Assembly (NCBI RefSeq): GCF_008016455.1
Contig: NZ_SAXU01000001.1
Span: forward strand, 372,001-436,000
Origin: Brachyspira aalborgi
GTDB taxonomy: Bacteria; Spirochaetota; Brachyspiria; Brachyspirales; Brachyspiraceae
Length of the DNA stretch: 64,000 nt
Direction: 5' to 3'
Under the pieces are notes generated by a model. It ran no database searches. It was not told the origin of the DNA and saw nothing but the letters and a program-made list of their open reading frames with translations. Position numbers and translations under genes: made by a program. Below, piece after piece: positions 9,564 to 16,895 of the stretch (position 1 is its first letter; every line of letters begins with the position of its first letter).

Positions 9564-10586
9564 TTATTCTCTTTTCCAACCTTGTTGACTAGAATGGTCT
9601 TCTAAATGCCAAAGATAAGGGTCAACGGAAACAAACTTAAAGTTAACATATCCTGGGTCCCAAGATAGATTTCTTATTCCCTTAATTGGAGTAGATTCCC
9701 TATATATTGTTTTAACATTATCGCCATAAATAAAGGTAACTCCGAATTCAGTATCATTATCAAATCTATAGCCCGTATTTAGAATTAAAACTTCTAAATT
9801 GCCACTGGTCGCTCCCATATCTCTATCGCCCATAAAGATATTTAATTGGTCAAAATTATTAGCCGTAATTTCATCTTTACTTAATACGGTTTGATATACT
9901 CCGCCTATTCCCCAGTTTTGTCCGTCTGGTTTTACGCCTCCAATATAGTTACTATAATTTACTATTATACCCATTACAAATCTTCTTACCAAAAGCGAAC
10001 CTTTGCCTTGTCTGTAATATACAATATTAAAGTTTTTATCGAAAAAGTAATAACTTCCCGTTAGAGGTTCTTTTTGATTATTATTTGCATCTCTTATAAT
10101 AAATCTTTTTCCATCGTTATCTTTTCCGCCTTCAATTTGTTTCTTCCAAACTTCGCTAACGGTATTGGTATCTTGCCAACTAACTCTAATTCTGTTTTCT
10201 GCTGGAACTTCCGATTTGTCTGCCCAATTAACGAAAGGAGCATATATTGTGTAATATGTGTCTTCTGGGAAAGTAGGTTTTGTAGTTGTTCCGCCTGTTC
10301 CCGTTCCTCCGCCGCTAGTAGTTCCATCACCAGAACCTGTTCCGCCGCCTGTTCCCGTTCCTCCGCCGCTAGTAGTTCCATCACCAGAACCTGTTCCGCC
10401 GCCTGTTCCATCTCCTGTGCCTCCGCCAGCGCTTCCGCCTGAAGAAGAAAATGATGTCGGTTCAGTTGCAGCGCCTCCGCAAGAAGTTAATCCTGCGATA
10501 CTAAAAACGGCTATTAACATTATAATAGCCACTCGCCATACTATGGCGTATCTTGATTTTGTGGACATAAAAAACTCCTCTGCCAA
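9564..10586 (-). CDS. Glycine-linker lipoprotein, paralogue 2 (function unknown)
   Basis: A 340-residue paralogue of the lipoprotein at 4261-5313. It has a basic start, hydrophobic stretch and lipobox ending in LTSC (Cys near residue 36), then a linker of 18-residue GGGTGSGDGTTSGGGTGT units to about residue 105, then a globular domain. The called ATG (10584-10586) has little ribosome site; the ATG at residue 7 (10566-10568) lies 6 nt after GAGGAG and gives a more usual short signal peptide, so the real start is probably 10568. The paralogue's HEYAH motif is absent here. The role is probably surface or envelope, with expression possibly switched by the A-run in its promoter. Confidence 0.85.
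   Translation of the reverse strand: MAEEFFMSTKSRYAIVWRVAIIMLIAVFSIAGLTSCGGAATEPTSFSSSGGSAGGGTGDGTGGGTGSGDGTTSGGGTGTGGGTGSGDGTTSGGGTGTGGTTTKPTFPEDTYYTIYAPFVNWADKSEVPAENRIRVSWQDTNTVSEVWKKQIEGGKDNDGKRFIIRDANNNQKEPLTGSYYFFDKNFNIVYYRQGKGSLLVRRFVMGIIVNYSNYIGGVKPDGQNWGIGGVYQTVLSKDEITANNFDQLNIFMGDRDMGATSGNLEVLILNTGYRFDNDTEFGVTFIYGDNVKTIYRESTPIKGIRNLSWDPGYVNFKFVSVDPYLWHLEDHSSQQGWKRE
10291..10409 (-). repeat. 54-bp in-frame minisatellite in the lipoprotein linker
   Basis: A 54-bp unit begins at 10291 and 10345, with a partial third copy at 10399. The repeats are essentially identical and encode the 18-residue Gly/Ser/Thr linker unit. Being a multiple of three, gain or loss changes only linker length. 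Confidence 0.85.
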
Positions 10587-10643
10587 GTTGTCCTACCTGA
10601 CATATTAAATTTGTTTTGCAAGATTTATTTATCTTACATACAT

Positions 10644-10671
10644 AAGATATAAAAAAAAAAAAAAAAGTCAA
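10644..10671 (-). promoter_or_regulatory. Promoter of glycine-linker lipoprotein 2 with homopolymeric spacer
   Basis: On the minus strand TTGACT (10666-10671) and TATCTT (10644-10649) are separated by 16 bp that is almost entirely T. A dyad ATCTTA-TGTATG-TAAGAT overlaps the -10 and start region. Hexamers and spacing match the paralogue promoter at 5390-5417. Confidence 0.7.
10651..10666. repeat. 16-nt poly(A) tract inside a promoter spacer
   Basis: Sixteen consecutive A (plus strand) fill the space between -35 and -10 of the lipoprotein promoter. I noticed no longer homopolymer in the window. The corresponding spacer of the paralogue is mixed sequence. Confidence 0.9.
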
Positions 10672-10774
10672 GTATTTTTTTAGTTTTTTATTAAATTTTA
10701 TTTTATATTTACATAAAATATTACTTTATATAATATTAATTTATTTATTTTTCATATTGTCTTTTTACTATTAA

Positions 10775-10939
10775 TTAAAAATACAAGATTATTTTTTAAG
10801 CTATTTAATTTTTATAAATATCAATTTCGATAATTATATTAAAGCTTATAAAAATATTTTTTCTGGCGATAGAGATAAAATAAGAGAGGATAGCGTTATT
10901 TTTGCTTTGGATTTGGTTTTGGAGTTTATAAAAAATTAA
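10775..10939 (+). pseudogene. Possible 3' remnant of a lost gene
   Basis: A 54-codon open stretch without a plausible start. Its second half (from about 10835) uses codons like real genes here (GGC, GAT, AGA, GAG, AGC) and reads as a helical C-terminus, KNIFSGDRDKIREDS followed by a hydrophobic end and TAA. The sequence before it is non-coding. This looks like the tail of a deleted gene; the family is not recognised. Confidence 0.35.
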
Positions 10940-10993
10940 TAATTTGGAGTTTTTATTAATTTTCTATTTTTTTTAAAAAATATAAAAATTTAT

Positions 10994-11022
10994 TTGGCTT
11001 TTTATAAAAAATATGCTATAAT
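10994..11022 (+). promoter_or_regulatory. Promoter of the ankyrin lipoprotein gene
   Basis: TTGGCT (10994-10999), a 17-bp spacer and a perfect TATAAT (11017-11022) lie 37 nt before the ATG at 11060, which has AAGGAG as ribosome site. Confidence 0.65.
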
Positions 11023-11059
11023 ATTATTATGTTAATTTAAAATTTTAAGGAGAAATAAA

Positions 11060-11989
11060 ATGCATAAAAAATTAATATTAGTAATTATTTTAGTTTTATC
11101 TTTAATTGCCTGTTTGAGAAAATCTAACAATGTAGAAAAGAATATAAATAATCCAAATAATAATAATAATATAAAAAAATTAGAACAAAATTCTAAAATT
11201 ATTATTAATAATATTCAAAATACAAGAATTGAAGAAGAAATTTTAAATATAAATAGAACAATTATAGAAAATTTAGAAAAACCTCAAATAGAATCGCCAG
11301 ATAAAACCGAAAAACTAAAAGAAATCGTAGAAACAGAATATATAACGGAAAATGAAAATAAAAATTCCAAATTTGATAAATTTGACAAAATAGAAAATAA
11401 TGAAAATGATATAGAAAATTATAATAATAAGAATAATGGTAACAAAAATAATAAAAACTTAATGGATGCGATAGCAAATAACGATATTGAAGAACTAAAT
11501 TCTATATTAATTCAAAGCAATACGGATATTAATGAGAAATTTAAAGTGACGATAAATGATGATGAATATGAAATCACGCCGTTAAGTTTTGCTTTATACA
11601 ATGAAAATTACGATTCGACTAAACTTTTAATAGAAAACGGAGCGGATATTGATATAATAGCCAACGAATATAAAGATAACGCTTTAACATATTCCACTAT
11701 AGAATCAAATTTTGACATTGTTGAGCTATTAGTTGAAAATGGAGCGAATATTAACGCTAAAGATAGTTTAAAACTATGAGCGGATATAGACGAAGGATAC
11801 GGAGAAACGGCATTGATGATTGCATCGGAAAACGGTAATTTGGAATTGGTTCAATATTTTGTGGAAAACGAAGCAAATATTAACGCCGAAGACGATAACG
11901 GTTGGACGGCTTTAATGAAGGCTTTGGCGAATAAACATTTTGAAATTGCATCGTTTTTATTGGACAACGGCGCTAATGTAAAAAATTAA
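11060..11989 (+). pseudogene. Ankyrin-repeat lipoprotein gene interrupted by an in-frame TGA
   Basis: The first part (11060-11779) encodes a lipoprotein signal (lipobox LIAC, Cys near residue 18), an Asn/Lys/Glu-rich linker of over 100 residues and two ankyrin repeats (ITPLSFALYNENYDSTKLLI; NALTYSTIESNFDIVELLV). A TGA at 11777-11779 stops it. The same frame then continues for 69 codons with two more ankyrin units (GETALMIASENGNLELVQYF; GWTALMKALANKHFEIASFL) to a TAA at 11987-11989. The join has about 11 residues where a full repeat would be expected, so part of a repeat was probably lost when the stop arose. A truncated 239-residue protein may still be made; it keeps the promoter and ribosome site. 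Confidence 0.8.
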
Positions 11990-12202
11990 AGTTTATAAAT
12001 TGTTAAGTCGAAATTCATTGTTTTTTGTCATCAAAAAAAATAAGAATTTAAATTATCATTTTCCATTATATAAATAATTAAATAATTTTTAATTTTCTAA
12101 AATAAAAATAATAAAGCGATTTTTAATTATTACGAAAATAAAAAAGAATAATTATATTTTTCGCTTATTTTAATTAATATAAAAAAGCGTAAGGAGATAA
12201 AA

Positions 12203-13459
12203 ATGAGAGTTACAGAACAAGCCCAATTTAATAGAACAGTTAGCACGATAAAAAGAAATTATACCGAGTTGGAAGCTTCCCAAACAAGATTGTCTACTGG
12301 ACAAAGAGTTCAGTATCCTCATCAAAATGTTACTTCTACAATTAATTCTATTTATTATAGAACGAGAATGTCATCTTTAGACAGATATCAAAATAATATA
12401 ATCGAAGGAAAAGAAAGATTAAATATAGCTCATGATTCTATGGGTTCTATAACTCAAGCTTTAGCGAGAGCGAGAGATTTAGCGGTTCAAGGAGCGAATA
12501 GCACTTATTCCGCAGAAGATAGAAATAAAATGGCAATGGAAATAGAAGAAATGCTTGAAAGAGTTTACGATATTTCAAAAACTCAAAGCAAGGGAGAATT
12601 TATATTTTCAGGAACGAGCATAAAAACCGAACCGTTTAGAGCTTTTTACTCTCATGACGAAAAGGCTGGACGCTCTATAATAAAATCCGTTATGTATGAA
12701 GGAGATGCAAATAAACAAAATAGAGAAGTTGAAAATGGACAATATATAAATGTAGGAACGCCAGGAAATTATATATTCTGGGGAACTAATATGGAAATAA
12801 TGTCGACTATGGACGCTTCTGCTTATATCGCGTCTGAAAATCAAGATATTATGATAGACGATATGACGATTAGCATAAAACAAGGCGATAATATTGAGGC
12901 TATAGTTCAAAGAATAAACGATGCCAATGGAGATGTTAGAGCGAGCATAGGAGATTTAAGAGGAGGCGCTAAAGTAATACAATTAAGAACTTCGACTCCT
13001 CATAAAATACTTTTGCAAGATTTGGCTGGCGGAACTGTTTTGCAAGATATAGGTTTGGTTAGAGCGGGAGCTGGCAATACTTATGAAAATAATTACGAGC
13101 CAAGCGCTTTAGTAACGGGAAAATCAATATTTGAAACTTTAATTTATTTAAGAGACGCTATGCTTAATGACGATGTTAGAGCGATTGGAAGCGAGGCTTT
13201 AGGTTATATCGATAGCGCCATTGATAATGTGACAACGGTTCAGGCTAACGCTTCTTCAAAAGTGACAAGATTGGATATGGGATTTACAAATTTTGAAGAC
13301 CAAAAACTAGCGATACAGGAAGCTTTGGCAAAAAATGAAAATATAGATTATTCCGAAGAGATTGTAAACTTTAATATGTGGCAATACGCTCATACCGCTT
13401 CTTTGCAAACTGCGGGAAGATTATTAGGCAGAACTCTTATGGATTATTTAAGACAATAA
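12203..13459 (+). CDS. flgL: Flagellar hook-filament junction protein FlgL (HAP3)
   Basis: Joins the hook to the flagellin filament; in spirochaetes the flagella are periplasmic. The 418-residue protein has the flagellin-type D0/D1 N-terminus (MRVTEQAQFN, then LEASQTRLSTGQRVQYP) and the matching C-terminal helix region (NFNMWQYAHTASLQTAGRLLGRTLMDYLRQ split over the last 30 residues). The middle is variable. AAGGAG lies 6 nt before the ATG. It is followed by fliW after 54 nt and csrA, a conserved order linked to flagellin homeostasis. The leader can form competing hairpins next to the ribosome site (see findings). Confidence 0.93.
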   Translation: MRVTEQAQFNRTVSTIKRNYTELEASQTRLSTGQRVQYPHQNVTSTINSIYYRTRMSSLDRYQNNIIEGKERLNIAHDSMGSITQALARARDLAVQGANSTYSAEDRNKMAMEIEEMLERVYDISKTQSKGEFIFSGTSIKTEPFRAFYSHDEKAGRSIIKSVMYEGDANKQNREVENGQYINVGTPGNYIFWGTNMEIMSTMDASAYIASENQDIMIDDMTISIKQGDNIEAIVQRINDANGDVRASIGDLRGGAKVIQLRTSTPHKILLQDLAGGTVLQDIGLVRAGAGNTYENNYEPSALVTGKSIFETLIYLRDAMLNDDVRAIGSEALGYIDSAIDNVTTVQANASSKVTRLDMGFTNFEDQKLAIQEALAKNENIDYSEEIVNFNMWQYAHTASLQTAGRLLGRTLMDYLRQ

Positions 13460-13513
13460 ATATTTATAATCGTTATTTGCTTTATTCATTATTTATTTAA
13501 AGGAATATAATTT

Positions 13514-13978
13514 ATGCCTGAAATAGAATCTAGAATATTGGGTAAAATTGAAGTTGCGGATAATTCGCTTTATCACCTTAACGGAAGCATTTTGGCTTTT
13601 GAAGATTACGATGAATTTTATCTTGTCAATATGGACGGCGAGGGAACTTTTAAGATTCTTCAATCTAAAGACGATAAAAATATTTGCTTTATACTTATAG
13701 ACCCTTTTTTAGTTTTTAAAGATTATCAGCCCGATATTCATGACGAAGATATAAAATCATTGAGTATAGAAAACGAATCGGATATATATTTGCTTACTAT
13801 CGTGAGCATTCCAAACGGAGATTTAAAATCTATGACGGCAAATCTTATAGCGCCAATAGTTTTTAATATCAAGAATCATAAGGCAAAACAATGCGCCGCT
13901 TTAGGCGACAAATATAATACTAGACATTTTATATTGTCTGAAGATGACTGCAAATATGATAATGAAGGAAAAAATTAA
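13514..13978 (+). CDS. fliW: Flagellar assembly factor FliW
   Basis: A cytoplasmic partner-switch protein that binds CsrA and flagellin: free FliW sequesters CsrA and relieves translational repression of flagellin. The 154-residue protein has the usual FliW length and features: an early GKIEV strand, [28 protein letters not shown], a [21 protein letters not shown]-type core and late [15 protein letters not shown] precedes the ATG. csrA starts 2 nt after its stop, so the two are co-translated, as expected for antagonists. Confidence 0.93.
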   Translation: MPEIESRILGKIEVADNSLYHLNGSILAFEDYDEFYLVNMDGEGTFKILQSKDDKNICFILIDPFLVFKDYQPDIHDEDIKSLSIENESDIYLLTIVSIPNGDLKSMTANLIAPIVFNIKNHKAKQCAALGDKYNTRHFILSEDDCKYDNEGKN

Positions 13979-13980
13979 AT

Positions 13981-14226
13981 ATGCTTGTGCTTTCGAGGAA
14001 AATTAATCAAAGTATAGTCATCGGAGACAATATAGAAATAATGCTTGTCGATATAAGAGGCGACCAAATTAAACTTGGAATAAACGCTCCGAAAAGCGTT
14101 AAAATTTTTAGAAAAGAAGTTTACGAAGAAGTAAAAAGCGAAAATTTAGAAGCCTCAAAATCAACTATAGAAGAATTAAATATTTTAAGTTCCTTCGTTA
14201 AAAATAAATTAGAAAAAGGAAAATAA
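13981..14226 (+). CDS. csrA: Carbon storage regulator CsrA (RNA-binding)
   Basis: Homodimeric RNA-binding protein that blocks or alters translation at GGA-containing leaders. It opens with the canonical [16 protein letters not shown], has the [13 protein letters not shown] core, and the basic [10 protein letters not shown] strand/helix. At 81 residues it is slightly longer than the E. coli protein, with a C-terminal extension as in many CsrA proteins of FliW-containing bacteria. It is in an operon with flgL and fliW, so flagellin-type mRNAs are the probable targets. Confidence 0.96.
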   Translation: MLVLSRKINQSIVIGDNIEIMLVDIRGDQIKLGINAPKSVKIFRKEVYEEVKSENLEASKSTIEELNILSSFVKNKLEKGK

Positions 14227-14230
14227 TTTT

Positions 14231-16006
14231 TTAATCGCTATTATTTGTTATTACAATTATTTCATTAGTTAAATCTTCATTTGATTTTGGATTTAATATA
14301 ATTGTATCGTCTTTTTTATAACCTATAATAATCTCATTATTATTTAATAGCTTTAAATAAGTATCTTTAAATTTATTTACATGTCCTATATTATATTTTT
14401 TTATTATTATATCTTTACCATATTCGCTTAATAATTCATTAAATATATATAGCATATCTGGATTAAATGACGCATGAGCCATAAGCATGCCTATTAAGTT
14501 TCCGCTAACTATAAAATCTCTTAAGTCATCGGAGCGAATTAAATCTCTATTTTCTATAGAGTTTATTAACGATAATACGGGTATATGATGATTTTCTTCT
14601 TTTATAACTTGCCTTATTATTAACAGAGTATTTATCGCTTTTATATCCGTTTCGATATCTTCGGATATTAATATTATTTTTGTAATTTTTTCTTCGTTTA
14701 ATTTTTTAGATATAAAATCAGATTTATAATCTACTTTATCATAATTTATTTGTATAATATTAGTTTCTTCTTCATTATTATAACTTTTAATAGTATCAAT
14801 TAATTCATTGCTTTGTTTATCGTTGCAAATTAATAATATATTATTTTTATGAGATGTTTTTTCCGCTATATGTTTGCTTATATCAAGTTTTTTTTCATTT
14901 TCAGTATAATTTGTGTATAAAACAACTAATTTGTCATTTTCGATTATTTTGTAATTAGGATTAGGAATATATAATTCTTTATATTCGCTTTTTATTTTAC
15001 AATCAGAATTTGTAATATCTGATTTTTTATCTTTAATAATCCCTAATAAAACTTTACTATCAATAGTATCCGATAAGTATTTTGAAGCTACATCTACAAA
15101 TTTAGAATTACTATGATTATGTTTGTATTCTATTTTTATATCGGGACCTTCATAAGAAAAAAGTTCTTCATATACGCTACTTAATCCCGTATAAATTATG
15201 CTTTGCGCAATAAGTTTATATAATATTCCATATTTATAAACTATATGTATTATAAAATTTTCTTCTTCTATAGATTTTATTAATTCAATGCTATTTTTAT
15301 TATTAACTAATACGCATATATTCATTGGATTTATATTTTCAGATTTCTTTTTGGCTTCGTTATATATCATTTTTAGCGATAATAATATTTTTATGGAATC
15401 GGCGTCATTATCGTTTATTACCGATATGCTACTAGCTTTTTCTATATTTAAAAGTTTGAGATTTTCTATAATATTTGGATTTCCTTGTCTTACTATTATA
15501 TCCACTTTTCTTTTTTTATTTAAAAACGATATTCTCTTTTTTATAGAATCTGTGTCAGTTTTCGATAACAAAACTATTTTTTTAGCTCTTCCATTTATAA
15601 ATTCTTCAATTATAGTTAAAGCTTCCTCTCCGTATCCTAATATTATAGAATGATTTTTTTCCATAATAAAAGCGTTTCCTCTGCTGAGATTACTTATCTT
15701 ATCTTGCAATGAGTTATTAATCATAGCTATTAAAAGTCCCCAACCGCATACTCCTATAAATGTAACGCTTAAAAAAGTTACAACTATTCCTAAATTGGCT
15801 TCAACGGCGGATATATTTCCCGTATCTATAAATTGCATTAAACTATCCCAAAAACCTTTGGTTATTGGATAATCAAAAACTAATTTCATAAATATTGATA
15901 CGACTGCAAGAATTATAACTATTACAAATACTAAAACTACTAATTGATGAGTTAAACCTTTGCTAAAAATTCTATCTATTCTATATTTAATATATCTTTT
16001 GAACAC
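14231..16006 (-). CDS. CASTOR/POLLUX-like ion channel with regulatory Rossmann domains
   Basis: Probable cation channel of the CASTOR/POLLUX/DMI1-related group found in bacteria. N-terminal helices lie at about residues 20-45 and 70-100. Between them is the segment FWDSLMQFIDTGNISAVEAN, the position of the pore loop, but without the TVGYG of K+ channels. From about residue 120 (ILGYGEEALTIIEEF) there are two RCK/TrkA-like nucleotide-binding domains; a second one starts near residue 390 (NILLICNDKQSNELID). The protein is full length at 591 residues. It converges with csrA at a 4-nt gap. Ion selectivity and ligand are unknown. Confidence 0.78.
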   Translation of the reverse strand: MFKRYIKYRIDRIFSKGLTHQLVVLVFVIVIILAVVSIFMKLVFDYPITKGFWDSLMQFIDTGNISAVEANLGIVVTFLSVTFIGVCGWGLLIAMINNSLQDKISNLSRGNAFIMEKNHSIILGYGEEALTIIEEFINGRAKKIVLLSKTDTDSIKKRISFLNKKRKVDIIVRQGNPNIIENLKLLNIEKASSISVINDNDADSIKILLSLKMIYNEAKKKSENINPMNICVLVNNKNSIELIKSIEEENFIIHIVYKYGILYKLIAQSIIYTGLSSVYEELFSYEGPDIKIEYKHNHSNSKFVDVASKYLSDTIDSKVLLGIIKDKKSDITNSDCKIKSEYKELYIPNPNYKIIENDKLVVLYTNYTENEKKLDISKHIAEKTSHKNNILLICNDKQSNELIDTIKSYNNEEETNIIQINYDKVDYKSDFISKKLNEEKITKIILISEDIETDIKAINTLLIIRQVIKEENHHIPVLSLINSIENRDLIRSDDLRDFIVSGNLIGMLMAHASFNPDMLYIFNELLSEYGKDIIIKKYNIGHVNKFKDTYLKLLNNNEIIIGYKKDDTIILNPKSNEDLTNEIIVITNNSD

Positions 16007-16108
16007 AAAATTCTCCTAACGATAAAATCTATATATTAATATTTATAATATATTAGATTTAAATATTTGTATATATTTTTTATAAATTATAAATATTATA
16101 TAATAAAT

Positions 16109-16483
16109 TTATTTAGCGGGAACATGAAATTTGCCTTTAGGATTTCTTAAGCATAATTCCGAAGTCAATTCTTTTATAGTATAATAAGAACTGCCGCAAT
16201 ATTTGCATGAATACATTTCTTTTTCATTGCCTTCGTAAGGAACATGATATTTTCCTTCCGTATTCTTTTCGCATAAAACTTTTGTAAGAGAGTTTATACT
16301 GCAATATTCTTCTCCGCAATATACACATTGATATTTAGATTTTTTATTTCCTTCGTAAGCGACATGATTTTTGCCTTCGGGATTATTTTGGCATAAACAT
16401 TGCCATAATAAACTTTCGCTTGAAGAGGACTTCCCGCAATATTTACAATAATATTTTTCTTCTTCTGTGTTTGTAATTGTCAT
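16109..16483 (-). CDS. Small protein of three CX2C-X14-C-X8-H zinc-finger repeats
   Basis: The 124-residue product is three consecutive ~38-residue units. Each is CxYCG, 14 residues from the second Cys to a third Cys, then 8 residues to a His within GK.HV. The spacing C-X2-C-X14-C-X8-H is exactly the same in all three, which strongly suggests each unit binds one zinc ion. Units are joined by YEGN/K linkers. No signal peptide, membrane segment or other domain is present. The role is unknown; nucleic-acid or protein binding are possible. It has a good ribosome site (AAGGAG). It is divergent from the ankyrin gene at 16896, with a heptamer array between. Confidence 0.75.
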   Translation of the reverse strand: MTITNTEEEKYYCKYCGKSSSSESLLWQCLCQNNPEGKNHVAYEGNKKSKYQCVYCGEEYCSINSLTKVLCEKNTEGKYHVPYEGNEKEMYSCKYCGSSYYTIKELTSELCLRNPKGKFHVPAK

Positions 16484-16895
16484 TTATTTCTCCTTGTTAA
16501 GATGTATTATAATATAATTATTTTTATTTTTATAAAAATTAATGTATTTATAAAAATGTAATATTATTTTTTTAATTAGAATTATTAATTTTATTTTTAT
16601 AAATATATATTTGTTAGAGTATTCAAGTTTTTGCAATTGACTACTCCAAAATTTTTTGCAATAGAAATTTCTCCCACTGGCGACTGGCGACTGGCGACTG
16701 GCGACTGGCGACTGGCGACTGGCGATTTTACAATAACTAATCTATTAATCATATTAATATTATAATACAAATTAGAAAATAAGTCAAGTTTTTACAATAA
16801 TAAAAAATATGTAATTTTTATTTTTTATTATTGATTTTTAAATTATATATAGTATCATTAATAAGAAGATTAATTTTTTTATTAAAGAGAGGATT
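16484..16895. other. Divergent intergenic region with a heptamer array
   Basis: A 412-bp gap between the divergent zinc-finger and ankyrin genes. Apart from the ACTGGCG array in its middle it is AT-rich with no ORF. Promoters for both genes must lie here, but no hexamer pair stands out enough to call. Confidence 0.5.
16676..16724. repeat. Seven tandem copies of ACTGGCG
   Basis: Seven perfect head-to-tail copies of a 7-bp, five-of-seven G+C unit (49 bp), bracketed by CTCCC and ATTTTA. It is strikingly GC-rich for this genome and not within any reading frame. Confidence 0.95.

Noticed and set aside
10258-10608. Proline-rich ORF on the plus strand over the lipoprotein linker (also Glu/Leu-rich frames at 5028-5264 and 10094-10411)
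   Set aside because: They are antisense or frame shadows of the Gly/Ser/Thr minisatellites.
11763-11800. TGA in the ankyrin gene as a selenocysteine codon
   Set aside because: The only structure is the short palindrome before the stop; no SECIS-like stem follows, ankyrin proteins are not selenoproteins, and the local repeat is incomplete.
12098-12123. FliA (sigma-28) promoter for flgL: TAAA-N14-GCGATTTT
   Set aside because: The -10 part matches the GCCGATAA consensus poorly and the spacing is one short. Not enough to call in such AT-rich DNA.
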